From NCBI GenBank assembly GCA_964542425.1, contig CAZIUB010000062.1, positions 1 through 64,000 on the forward strand: a stretch of DNA of 64,000 nucleotides. Reading direction: 5' to 3'. A model generated the notes under the pieces. That model did no database searches, was not told the origin of the DNA, and saw only the letters and a program-made list of their open reading frames with translations. This stretch comes from Dongia_A sp964542425 (GTDB lineage: Bacteria; Pseudomonadota; Alphaproteobacteria; Dongiales; Dongiaceae). Shown piece by piece: positions 9,592-17,477 of this stretch. A program made the position numbers and the translations under genes. The stretch's first letter is position 1, and the number at the start of each line of letters is the position of its first letter.

Positions 9592-10287
9592 GTGCCCCAG
9601 ACCATCGCGCTGGTCGATGACGACCGCAACATCCTGACATCGGTTTCCATGACCCTGGAGGCCGAGGGCTTCCTGGTCCGCGCCTATTCCGATGGCGCGG
9701 AGGCGCTCAGGGGCCTGAGCCAGCATCCGGTCGACCTTGCCGTGCTCGACATCAAGATGCCGCGCATGGACGGGTTGGAACTCCTGGAGAAGCTGCGCCG
9801 CAATAGCGCCGTGCCGGTTATTTTCCTGACCTCGAAAGACGACGAAATCGACGAATTAATGGGTCTGCGCATGGGCGCCGACGATTACATCAAGAAGCCG
9901 TTCTCGCAGCGCCTGCTGATCGAGCGCATCCGCACGCTCTTGCGCCGCGAGGCCAGCCGGAATGCCGCCGACAAGGACGGCGACACCGTCATGACCCGGG
10001 GGGAACTGGTGCTCGATCCCAACCGCCACCTGTGCACCTGGAAGGGGCGGCCGGTCGAACTCACCGTCACCGAGTTTCTGTTGGTGAAATCGCTGGCCCA
10101 GCGGCCCGGCCATGTGAAAAGCCGCGACCAGCTGATGGATTCCGCCTATGGCGAGAACATCTATGTCGACGACCGCACCATCGACAGCCATGTGAAGCGG
10201 CTGCGCAAGAAATTCAAGGCGACCGACGGCGAGTACAATCAGATCGAGACCCTCTATGGTGTCGGCTATCGCTATCGCGATGGATGA
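9592..10287 (+). CDS. chvI: Response regulator ChvI, OmpR family
   Basis: 231 residues. The N-terminal receiver domain has phosphoacceptor Asp53 (VLDIKMP), acidic residues Asp10-Asp11 and Lys in IKKPFS. The C-terminal winged-helix OmpR-type DNA-binding domain (about 130-228) ends in YGVGYRYRDG. ChvI acts with ChvG in alphaproteobacteria to control the response to acid and cell-envelope stress. The GTG at 9592 has GAGAGG about 8 bases upstream and starts the protein at the usual point; a longer frame to 9562 adds residues not typical of the family. The chvG kinase gene follows after a composite repeat. Confidence 0.93.
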   Translation: MPQTIALVDDDRNILTSVSMTLEAEGFLVRAYSDGAEALRGLSQHPVDLAVLDIKMPRMDGLELLEKLRRNSAVPVIFLTSKDDEIDELMGLRMGADDYIKKPFSQRLLIERIRTLLRREASRNAADKDGDTVMTRGELVLDPNRHLCTWKGRPVELTVTEFLLVKSLAQRPGHVKSRDQLMDSAYGENIYVDDRTIDSHVKRLRKKFKATDGEYNQIETLYGVGYRYRDG

Positions 10288-10308
10288 CGCCTTACCCAGC
10301 CCGGCCCA

Positions 10309-10448
10309 GTACCCGCCGTCGCTGATGGATGAATCGGCGAATTGATCCTTCAATGAACGCCGGCGGGTACTATCGTTTGTTAACATGTGCCAACTTTCGT
10401 GAAACCATGGGTGTGTTTCATGGATCGCCCCACTTCGAAAGTTGGCAC
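10309..10448 (+). repeat. Composite two-palindrome element, copy 2
   Basis: Lies between chvI and chvG. Both palindromes are complete: GTACCCGCCG pairs with CGGCGGGTAC, and GTGCCAACTTTCG pairs with CGAAAGTTGGCAC. A frame through the second palindrome is open into chvG and would add 23 residues. Confidence 0.9.
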
Positions 10449-10455
10449 TGAGCTC

Positions 10456-12312
10456 ATGACCTCGCTGGCGCCGGGAAAGGATGCAACCGAAGCCGAGCCC
10501 CAGCCCTCGCTGCGCGCCGATGGCGAGATGCGGATCGGCGAGGGGCGCGCCCGCGTGGGCGGCTCCGGCGGCGGTCTTTTCGCGCGGGAAGCGCATTCCC
10601 CACGCCGGGAACCAAGCCTTGGCGAACCGGCGATGCAAGCGCTCGCGGCACCCGCGCCCTCCCTCGGGGATGGCGCCTACCGCGAGGAAAGATTCTCGCG
10701 CTCGGCGGAAGCGGCACGCCGGCCGCTTTGGCGCTCGCCACTCACCAGGCGCATCCTGGCGGTCAATGTGGTGGCACTGGCGATTCCCATCGTCGGCCTC
10801 CTCTATCTCGACAATTACCGGCAGAGCCTGATCGTCTCGGAGCTGGAATTGCTGAAGACCGAGGCGCGGCTGTTTTCGAGCGCGCTGGTCGCCGGCGGAG
10901 TGACCCAGAGCGCCGTGGGCGAGGAGCAATTGCAGCCGGAAACCTCGCGCCAGACCCTACGGCGTCTGGTCGAGGTTTCGCGCACCCGGGCGCGGCTATT
11001 CACCCCGGACGGATTCCTAATCGCCGATTCATTCCTGCTATCGGGTCCCGGCGGCGTGGTCGAGATCCAGCCCTTGGCCCCCTTGGAGCACAATCCCAAC
11101 CCGCTCATTCGTATTGCCGAAGCGATCTATGATTGGGTCTTGGCGCGCTGGCCGTCGGGCATCGGCACGCTGCCACCCTATGTCGAAAACGCGGTTCAGT
11201 TGGCGCGCGATTATGACGAAGTCGTGGCCGCCCTGGAGGGCGACGTGGCGACCCAGGTGCGCGACGGCGGCGAGGGCACGCTTGTGCTCGGCGTCGCGGT
11301 TCCGGTGCAGCGCTACCGCAAGGTCCTTGGCGCATTGCTGCTGACCAAGCGGGGCGACAGCATCGAGACCACCTTGCGCGACACCCGCCTGACGGTGCTT
11401 GGCGTCTTCGCCTTGGCCTTGAGCACCACCATCCTGATGTCGCTTTACCTCGCGCGCTCGATCGCCTGGCCGATCCACCGCCTGGCCGATTCCGCCCATC
11501 GCGTGCGCCGCGCCAAGGGCCGCCAGGTGGTGATCCCGGATTACAGCCGGCGCGCCGATGAGATCGGCGAATTGTCGGGCGCGCTTGCCGACATGACCCA
11601 GGCGGTGTGGCGCCGGATGGACGCCATCGAGCGTTTCGCCGCCGACGTGGCGCACGAAATCAAGAACCCGCTGACCTCGCTGGGAAGCGCGGTCGAAACC
11701 GTTTCCCGCATCGAGGATCCGGAGCGCCGACGCAAGCTGATGGCCATCATTCAAGACGACGTGAAGCGTCTGAACCGGCTGATTACCGATATTTCCGACG
11801 CCTCGCGGGTCGACGCGGAAATGTCGCGCGCCGCCGCCGAGCCGGTGTCGATGCGCGATCTCTTGGCCACGATCGCCGAAATTCACGCGGTGACCCAGAC
11901 CAAGGACGGGCCCACGATCCATGTCGATATTGATACTCTTGACGCATTGACGGTCATGGGCAGCGAAGGCCGGCTCGGCCAGGTGCTGCGCAATTTGCTC
12001 GCCAATGCGATCTCCTTCTCGCCGCCCAGCGGGCGCATCGAGCTTGTGGGAAGGCGCCAGGATGGCTGGATCTTGGTCAGCGTCCTGGATGAGGGGCCGG
12101 GCGTGCCGACGGCCAAGCTCGGCGCCGTCTTCGAGCGCTTCTACAGCGAGCGCCCCCAGGGCGAGAAATTCGGCCTGCATTCCGGCCTCGGGCTCAGTAT
12201 CTCCAAGCAGATCGTCGAGGCCCTGGGCGGCCAACTGAGCGCCGAGAACGCGATCGACGCCAATGTTCAAGTGACCGGCGCCAGATTCGTGCTGCGCCTT
12301 CCGCGCGCCTGA
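10456..12312 (+). CDS. chvG: Sensor histidine kinase ChvG
   Basis: 618 residues from ATG 10456. After a cytoplasmic N-terminal extension there is a membrane span (ILAVNVVALAIPIVGLLYL), a periplasmic sensor region, a second span (LTVLGVFALALSTTILMSLYLA), a HAMP linker, the HisKA domain with phospho-His400 in DVAHEIKNPLTSLG, and a HATPase domain with an N-box (LLANAI) and G-boxes (DEGPGVP, GLGLSI). It phosphorylates ChvI. The start could instead lie in the repeat just upstream (GTG 10387), giving an N-terminus ending in KVGTE; ATG 10456 directly after the repeat was chosen because it is a conventional codon. Confidence 0.92.
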   Translation: MTSLAPGKDATEAEPQPSLRADGEMRIGEGRARVGGSGGGLFAREAHSPRREPSLGEPAMQALAAPAPSLGDGAYREERFSRSAEAARRPLWRSPLTRRILAVNVVALAIPIVGLLYLDNYRQSLIVSELELLKTEARLFSSALVAGGVTQSAVGEEQLQPETSRQTLRRLVEVSRTRARLFTPDGFLIADSFLLSGPGGVVEIQPLAPLEHNPNPLIRIAEAIYDWVLARWPSGIGTLPPYVENAVQLARDYDEVVAALEGDVATQVRDGGEGTLVLGVAVPVQRYRKVLGALLLTKRGDSIETTLRDTRLTVLGVFALALSTTILMSLYLARSIAWPIHRLADSAHRVRRAKGRQVVIPDYSRRADEIGELSGALADMTQAVWRRMDAIERFAADVAHEIKNPLTSLGSAVETVSRIEDPERRRKLMAIIQDDVKRLNRLITDISDASRVDAEMSRAAAEPVSMRDLLATIAEIHAVTQTKDGPTIHVDIDTLDALTVMGSEGRLGQVLRNLLANAISFSPPSGRIELVGRRQDGWILVSVLDEGPGVPTAKLGAVFERFYSERPQGEKFGLHSGLGLSISKQIVEALGGQLSAENAIDANVQVTGARFVLRLPRA

Positions 12313-12316
12313 CCCG

Positions 12317-12780
12317 ATGCCAGATGCGCCGCATCGATTGGTCTCGGGCACCGCTCTGGCCTGGGACGGGTTGGGGATTCTGCTGCTGGGACCCACCGGT
12401 TGCGGCAAGTCCGACCTAGCCATCCGCATGATCGAGGCCGGCGCGCGACTGGTCAGCGACGATGTCGTCGAATTGCGCCGCGAGGGCGATCGGGTTCTGC
12501 TCACCTTTCCCGATGCGGCACCCCCCGAATTGCGCGGCCGGATCGAGGCCAGGGGGTCGGAATCGTGAGCGTTCCGGCCGTGGCCGTGCCAATTGCCTTG
12601 GCGCTGGTAGTCGGGCTGGTCGCCCCGGACAGGGTCGAGCGCCTGCCGGAGCTAAGATCGGAGTCCTATCTCGGCCTAACCTTCCCAAGGGTCGAACTGA
12701 CCCCCTTGGAGGCCTCCAGCGTGGCGAAAGTCCGGCTTGCCCTCAGCCACCGGGACGGCGATATACTCCCCGCCCCATGA
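12317..12780 (+). pseudogene. hprK: HPr kinase/phosphorylase (short alphaproteobacterial form), frameshifted
   Basis: The first frame (12317-12568) encodes the P-loop GPTGCGKS (residues 25-32) and SDDVVELRR of HprK, then reaches a stop. The expected continuation (VGIVSVPAVAVPIALALVVGL up to KVRLALSH) is in another frame and ends at 12780. The total, 464 bp, is one base short of a whole number of codons, and the shift lies at the five-G run 12552-12556, where a sixth G would restore one 154-residue protein of normal length. HprK phosphorylates a serine of HPr. This may be a real mutation, a sequencing error, or programmed slippage; the sequence alone cannot tell. The gene is 5 bases downstream of chvG, its usual place. 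Confidence 0.8.
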
Positions 12781-12792
12781 ACCTCCCCCCCG

Positions 12793-12933
12793 GTACCCGC
12801 CGTCGCCGATGGCTGTTTCAGCAATTGGAACACGTCGGTGCACGCCGGCGGGTACCATGATTTGGTAACATGTGCCAACTTTCGTCGAAGTATCGTAGCG
12901 CTTCATGAATCACGCTTTTCCGAAAGTTGGCAC
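12793..12933 (+). repeat. Composite two-palindrome element, copy 3 (tandem with copy 4)
   Basis: A 141-bp copy between hprK and rapZ, two bases from a nearly identical second copy. Both palindromes are intact. Confidence 0.9.
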
Positions 12934-12935
12934 AG

Positions 12936-13076
12936 GTACCCGCCGTCGCCGATGGCTGTTTCAGCAATTGGAGCCCGCCAGCGCACGCCGGCGGGTACCG
13001 TGATTTGGCAACATGCGCCAGCTTTCGTCGAAGTATCGTAGCGCTTCATGAATCACGCTTTTCCGAAAGTTGGCAC
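12936..13076 (+). repeat. Composite two-palindrome element, copy 4 (contains rapZ start)
   Basis: 141 bp, almost the same as copy 3; most differences are in the first palindrome's loop region and in the linker. The rapZ ATG at 13048 lies inside its second palindrome. Confidence 0.9.
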
Positions 13077-14034
13077 AGGGGTAGGCGCGGCCGGCGATGG
13101 TGCCGCGCCCTTGGATTCAAGACGACAGATCGTATTGGTCACCGGCCTGGCCGGGGCCGGTCGCTCGACCGCCTTGCGCGCGCTCGAGGATTTTGGCTAC
13201 GAGGCGGTCGACAATCTGCCGTTGGATCTGGTTCCGCATCTTCTGGCCGGGCTTCAGGCGGCGGCGCCCGGGAACGCGCGACCGCTGGCCCTGGGACTGG
13301 ACAGCCGGTCGCGCGGCTTCGATCCCAAGGCGCTCCTCGATCGCGCGCGCGCCATGCGCGCACTCGCCGATTGGCGGCTGCGCATCCTTTACCTGGATTG
13401 CGGCGAGGAAGTGCTCATCCGCCGGTTCACCGAAACGAGAAGGCGCCACCCGCTGGCCCCCGACCGGCCAGTCGCCGACGGCATCGAGGAGGAGCGGGCA
13501 CTGATGGCGCCGGTGCGCGCGATCGCCGATCTGGTCATCGATACGACCGAGATTGCCCAAGCCGAGTTGAAGCGCCGGATCGCCGAATCCTTCGTACCCG
13601 CCGGTCCCGGCTCCATCGTGGTGACGGTGATGTCGTTTTCCTACCGCCATGGCCTGCCGCGCGAGGCCGATCTGGTGATCGATTCGCGCTTCCTGCGCAA
13701 TCCCCATTACGTCGAATCGCTCAGCCCACGCGATGGCGAGGATCCCGCGGTCGATGCATTCGTCGCGTCCGATCCCGCTTTCGCCGGGTTCTTCGCGACC
13801 CTCACCGAGTTGGTCTGGCCGCGGCTTCCGGATTTCCGGCGCGAGGGCAAGAGCTACCTGACCATCGCCATCGGCTGCACCGGCGGGCGGCATCGCTCGG
13901 TCGCGGTGGCCAATCGGCTTTGCGACTGGCTGCGGCAAAAAGGCATCGCCGCCAGCCTGCGCCATCGCGACCTCGGGCGGGTCTCCACCAAGGACAATGG
14001 CTCGGCGCCACTTTCGAAGAGGGGTGATCCATGA
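13048..14034 (+). CDS. rapZ: RNase adapter protein RapZ / nucleotide-binding YvcJ family
   Basis: 328 residues. Walker A GLAGAGRS is at 33-40, followed by the family motif FGYEAVDNLP. The C-terminal half has the conserved GCTGGRHRSV, typical of RapZ proteins that bind sugar-phosphate or RNA. In alphaproteobacteria the gene sits in the PTS cluster between hprK and the EIIA gene, as here. The only in-frame ATG, 13048, is inside composite repeat copy 4, so the first 10 residues or so (ending KVGTG) come from the repeat; the alternative is TTG 13111. The last residues (after NGSAP) come from repeat copy 5, so both ends of this protein are made by repeats. Confidence 0.9.
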   Translation: MNHAFPKVGTGVGAAGDGAAPLDSRRQIVLVTGLAGAGRSTALRALEDFGYEAVDNLPLDLVPHLLAGLQAAAPGNARPLALGLDSRSRGFDPKALLDRARAMRALADWRLRILYLDCGEEVLIRRFTETRRRHPLAPDRPVADGIEEERALMAPVRAIADLVIDTTEIAQAELKRRIAESFVPAGPGSIVVTVMSFSYRHGLPREADLVIDSRFLRNPHYVESLSPRDGEDPAVDAFVASDPAFAGFFATLTELVWPRLPDFRREGKSYLTIAIGCTGGRHRSVAVANRLCDWLRQKGIAASLRHRDLGRVSTKDNGSAPLSKRGDP

Positions 14035-14148
14035 ACCGTTTTCGTGGCTCCATGAAAGTCGGGCCGCATGGTACGAAACGATGAGTCGCCCGCCGGCGTG
14101 TACCGGCGGAGTCAAGATACTGAATCCTCCGTCTGCGACGGCGGGTAC
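14004..14148 (-). repeat. Composite two-palindrome element, copy 5 (contains rapZ 3' end)
   Basis: Minus-oriented and more degenerate copy between rapZ and the EIIA gene. Its second palindrome is imperfect (GGCGCCACTTTCG against CATGAAAGTCGGGCC). It overlaps the last ten codons of rapZ and its stop at 14032-14034. Confidence 0.8.
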
Positions 14149-14169
14149 TAGCATGACGGGGATCACCGA

Positions 14170-14571
14170 ATGATTGGAATAGTGTTGGTCACGCATGGCA
14201 ATCTGGGCCGGGAGTTCCTTGCCGCGCTGGAACATGTCGTGGGCAAGCAGCAAAAGGCCAGTTGCGTGTGCATCGGCGCCGAGGACGACATGGAACAACG
14301 CCGGCGCGAGATCATCGACAAGATAAAGGCGGTCGATGGCGGCGATGGCGTGGTGCTCTTGACCGACATGTTCGGTGGCACGCCCTCCAACCTTGCCATC
14401 TCGGTCATGGACCAAGCCAAGGTCGAAGTCATCGCCGGGGTCAATCTGCCGATGCTGATCAAGCTCGCTTCCATGCGCCAGGACCATGATCTGGTTTCGG
14501 CGGTGACGGCGGCCCAGGAGGCGGGCCGCAAATACATCAACGTCGCCTCGCAATTGCTGGCGGCGCGCTAA
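14170..14571 (+). CDS. PTS EIIA component, mannose family (EIIA-Man-like)
   Basis: 133 residues, one EIIA-Man domain. The phosphoaccepting His9 is in IVLVTHGNLG, and the second conserved stretch LTDMFGGTPSN is present. In alphaproteobacteria lacking sugar-transport EIIB/EIIC partners, this protein is the end point of a regulatory chain EI-HPr-EIIA rather than a transporter part. No EIIB, EIIC or EIID gene is near. The start ATG 14170 follows composite repeat copy 5, and the HPr gene follows 44 bases downstream. Confidence 0.93.
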   Translation: MIGIVLVTHGNLGREFLAALEHVVGKQQKASCVCIGAEDDMEQRRREIIDKIKAVDGGDGVVLLTDMFGGTPSNLAISVMDQAKVEVIAGVNLPMLIKLASMRQDHDLVSAVTAAQEAGRKYINVASQLLAAR

Positions 14572-14615
14572 ATGCGGAGCCTCGACAGGATGTCCTCGGG
14601 GAGGCCGAAGAGCCC

Positions 14616-14891
14616 ATGATGGTGGATGGCGCGATATTGGCCACCATCCGCAACCAGAAGGGATTGCACGCGCGCGCCGCCGCCAAATTCGTCAAGCTGG
14701 CCGGCAGCTTCGATGCCGAGGTGCGGGTCATCAAGGGCGAGATGGATGTCTCGGGCACCTCGATCATGGGATTGATGATGTTGGCGGCGGGCCCGGGCAG
14801 CCAGGTCTCGCTCCGGGCCGAAGGCGCCGAGGCCAAAACCGCCATCGCCGCCCTGATGGATCTGATCGAGCGCAAATTCGATGAAGAGTGA
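14616..14891 (+). CDS. ptsH: Phosphocarrier protein HPr (NPr type)
   Basis: 91 residues. The phosphorylated His18 is in NQKGLHARAA. The regulatory-serine region reads SGTSIMGLMML, like HPr/NPr proteins in proteobacteria. It accepts phosphate from EI and passes it to the EIIA protein encoded just upstream. If the split hprK gene is inactive, serine phosphorylation of this protein would be lost. The symbol could equally be ptsO. Confidence 0.93.
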   Translation: MMVDGAILATIRNQKGLHARAAAKFVKLAGSFDAEVRVIKGEMDVSGTSIMGLMMLAAGPGSQVSLRAEGAEAKTAIAALMDLIERKFDEE

Positions 14892-14902
14892 GGCACCCCC
14901 TG

Positions 14903-15043
14903 GTACCCGCCGTCGCGGATCGGTGATTCAGCAATATGGTTCGACCGGTGCGCGCCGGCGGGTGCCATCATCTTGTAACATGTACCGACTTTCGTGGAAC
15001 GGCGGGTAAAGCGCATGGAACACGCTTCTTCGAAAGTTGGTAC
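14903..15043 (+). repeat. Composite two-palindrome element, copy 6
   Basis: Lies between the HPr and EI genes. In its second palindrome the stem begins GTACC and ends GGTAC, where most copies have GTGCC and GGCAC: both sides changed, so pairing is kept. ATG 15015 of ptsI lies inside it. Confidence 0.9.
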
Positions 15044-16826
15044 TAGACGCCGCCGCCAGCGCCCGCCCGAGAGGCCGGCCGAACGGGTGTTCGACGGGCT
15101 GGGCGTTTCCGGGGGCATCGGCATCGGCCAGGTGCATCTGGTCGAAGCCGGCGCGGTCACCGTCTCCGAATACGAGATCGCCGAGGATGGAATCGAGGCG
15201 GAGCTGGAGCGCTTTCGCCTGGCGCTGCGAAAATCCGAGCGCCAGCTGCGCAAGCTCATGGGCAAGGCCACGGAATTGCACGGTGCCGCCGCCCAGGAGT
15301 TGGGGTTCCTGCTGGATGCGCATTTGCAGATGATCACCGGATCGCGCGTCGTGCGCGGCGTCGAGGCGAAAATCGAAAAGTCGCGGATCAATGCCGAGGC
15401 AGCGGTGCAGGCGGAAATCTCGCGCGTGGCCGAGGAATTTGCGTCCCTGCACGACCCCTATCTGGCGGCGCGCGCGAGCGACGTGCGCGAAGTCGGCAAC
15501 CGGCTCCTGCGCAATTTGACCAAGACCCCGTTCGAGGCCTTCAAGAACCTGCCGCCGGGCTCGATCGTGGTCGCGGAGGAATTGTCGCCGGCCGATACCG
15601 CGCTCCTGGATCCCAAGACCATCGAGGGCTTCGCGACCGCATTGGGCGGCAAGGAAAGCCACACCGCGATCATGGCGCGTTCGCTGAACCTTCCGGCCGT
15701 GCTAGGGCTTCCCGATCTCTTGGCGTACGCCCGCACCGGCCAGAATGTCATCGTCGATGGCCAGGCCGGCCGGGTCATCCTCAACCCGACGCCGGGGCGC
15801 CTTGCCGAGCACCGCCGCCGACAAGAAGCCCTGGAGCGCGACCGGAAACAACTGGCGCGCTTCAAGCGCCTGCCCGCGATCACCCGCGACGGCCAGGAAA
15901 TCGGGCTCCTTGCCAATCTGGAACTGCCGCGCGACGCGGCATTGGCGCTGAGTGTTGGCGCCGAGGGTGTCGGCCTGTTGCGCACCGAATTCCTGTTCAT
16001 GAACCGCGACGACGTGCCCGACGAGGAGGAGCAATATCGGGCGCTCAGGGAGATCGTGGAGACCATGGATGGGCGCCCGGTCACCATCCGGACGCTCGAT
16101 GTGGGCGGGGACAAACTGGCGCCCTCTCTGCGCGACCGGCTGGGCGACACGCTGAACCCGGCCTTGGGCCTGCGCGCAATCCGGCTGAGTTTGAAGGAGC
16201 GCGATCTCCTGGACGCGCAGCTTGGCGCGATCCTGCGTGCCGGCCAGCATGGCCCGGTCAAGATCCTGCTGCCGATGATCTCGACCATCTCCGAGGTGCA
16301 CCAGGTGCGCGACGCGCTCGAATTGGTGGCCAAGCGCTTGAAGCGGCGAGGGGTAAAGCTCGGCGATCCGCTGCCGCCCTTGGGCGTGATGATCGAGGTC
16401 CCGGGAGCCGCCCTCGCCGCCGATTCCTTGGCCCAGGTTTCCGATTTCTTCGCCATCGGCTCCAACGACCTCACCATGTACACGCTGGCCATCGACCGGG
16501 GGGAGGAGCAGGTGGCGCATCTCTACAACCCCCTGCACCCGGCGGTTCTGCGCCTCATTCAATTCGCGACCGAGGCGGCGCTTCGCGCCCGCATCCCGGT
16601 CAGCATCTGCGGCGAAATCGCCGGTGATCCGCGCTTCGCGCCCCTCATCCTCGGCCTCGGCATCCAGGAATTGAGCATGGCGGTGAATGCGCTCCCCCGG
16701 GTCAAGCAGCGCATCCGCAGCCTGGATTACGTCGCCGCCGGCCGCTTCGCCCGCCAGGTCATGGACCAATCGGATTCCGGGCGCATCGCCACGCTCCTGG
16801 ACGATTTCAATGCCTTAGCCGAATAA
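15015..16826 (+). CDS. ptsI: Phosphoenolpyruvate-protein phosphotransferase (Enzyme I)
   Basis: 603 residues from ATG 15015. N-terminal HPr-binding and phospho-His domain with active His216 in GGKESHTAIMARS; C-terminal PEP-binding TIM barrel with RTEFLFMNRD, the conserved Arg in TIRTLDVGGDK, and the Cys in PVSICGEIAGD. It transfers phosphate from PEP to HPr. There is no GAF domain, so it is the plain EI form rather than PtsP. The chosen ATG is inside composite repeat copy 6, so residues 2-10 (ending KVGT) derive from it; GTG 14994 (further inside) and GTG 15087 (after it) are alternatives. Confidence 0.94.
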   Translation: MEHASSKVGTRRRRQRPPERPAERVFDGLGVSGGIGIGQVHLVEAGAVTVSEYEIAEDGIEAELERFRLALRKSERQLRKLMGKATELHGAAAQELGFLLDAHLQMITGSRVVRGVEAKIEKSRINAEAAVQAEISRVAEEFASLHDPYLAARASDVREVGNRLLRNLTKTPFEAFKNLPPGSIVVAEELSPADTALLDPKTIEGFATALGGKESHTAIMARSLNLPAVLGLPDLLAYARTGQNVIVDGQAGRVILNPTPGRLAEHRRRQEALERDRKQLARFKRLPAITRDGQEIGLLANLELPRDAALALSVGAEGVGLLRTEFLFMNRDDVPDEEEQYRALREIVETMDGRPVTIRTLDVGGDKLAPSLRDRLGDTLNPALGLRAIRLSLKERDLLDAQLGAILRAGQHGPVKILLPMISTISEVHQVRDALELVAKRLKRRGVKLGDPLPPLGVMIEVPGAALAADSLAQVSDFFAIGSNDLTMYTLAIDRGEEQVAHLYNPLHPAVLRLIQFATEAALRARIPVSICGEIAGDPRFAPLILGLGIQELSMAVNALPRVKQRIRSLDYVAAGRFARQVMDQSDSGRIATLLDDFNALAE

Positions 16827-16879
16827 GCGCAAACCGGAAACATCGGAATAAAAATAGCTTTAGGTTTCTTTATACCAGC

Positions 16880-16907
16880 AATAAAACAACAGTTATGTTA
16901 TTTTATT
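16880..16907. promoter_or_regulatory. AT-rich inverted repeat between ptsI and higA
   Basis: AATAAAACAAC at 16880-16890 pairs with GTTATTTTATT at 16897-16907 apart from one mismatch, around a 6-base loop. The patch is strikingly AT-rich for this DNA. It may be a terminator for ptsI or an operator and promoter for the HigA-type gene downstream; nothing decides between them. The rest of 16827-17070 shows no gene and no recognisable higB. Confidence 0.4.
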
Positions 16908-17070
16908 ATCCACTTTCGCGGTGCATAACGGGGCAAGTAAAAAGGTTAATTCCGGAACCGCTTGGCACAGGCGCGAGGGCGAGAGGGTCAGTCGGGCCGG
17001 TGGTCGGCCAGGAATAAACAGTACGATGCAAGCCAAAGCGGGCATCGGCCGAGTCACGGGAGAAGTCGAC

Positions 17071-17427
17071 ATGCGTGACATGGCACCGGTAACACTTGGC
17101 GAAATCCTTCTCGGGGATTTCGTGAAGCCGCTGGGAATCACCCGGTACCGATTGGCGAAGGCGCTCAAGGTACCGGCGTCGCGCATCCACGAGATCGCGC
17201 ACGGGAAACGTCCGATTACCGCGGACCTGGCGCTGCGGCTGGCCCGGTTCCTTGGCACGGACGCGCAATCCTGGGTTAACCTCCAGGCACATTTCGATCT
17301 GGAGAAGGCCAGGGCGGAGTTTGCCGAGGGTGTGAATATAGAAGTGAGCCCCACGCCGCCTGAGGGCGGCTGCCATCACGGCAGGCGAATCTTGGAAGTA
17401 TTTTGCCGCGATTGGGTGGCGTGTTAA
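17071..17427 (+). CDS. higA: HigA-family antitoxin-type regulator (orphan)
   Basis: 118 residues from ATG 17071, which has GGGAGAAG seven bases upstream. It has the HigA/VapI helix-turn-helix signature: PVTLGEIL, then GITRYRLAKALKVPASRIHEIAHGKR, then LRLARFLGT and WVNLQAHFDLEKA. HigA proteins neutralise HigB mRNA-cutting toxins and repress their own operon. No HigB gene is seen upstream in its usual place or downstream. The C-terminal 25 residues (after EVSPTPPEGG) do not look like the family and may be a readthrough tail. It lies 50 bases before hsdR and may have been recruited as a regulator of the restriction genes; that is inference. Confidence 0.8.
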   Translation: MRDMAPVTLGEILLGDFVKPLGITRYRLAKALKVPASRIHEIAHGKRPITADLALRLARFLGTDAQSWVNLQAHFDLEKARAEFAEGVNIEVSPTPPEGGCHHGRRILEVFCRDWVAC

Positions 17428-17477
17428 GGAAAGGGGACTCTCGCGGGAAGGAGCCTAAACAGGCCGGAAAGACCGTA

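Noticed and set aside
16921..17070. HigB remnant upstream of higA
   Set aside because: No convincing HigB motif (for example a SIRIN-type stretch) can be read in any frame, and the start with a ribosome binding site lies at 17071.
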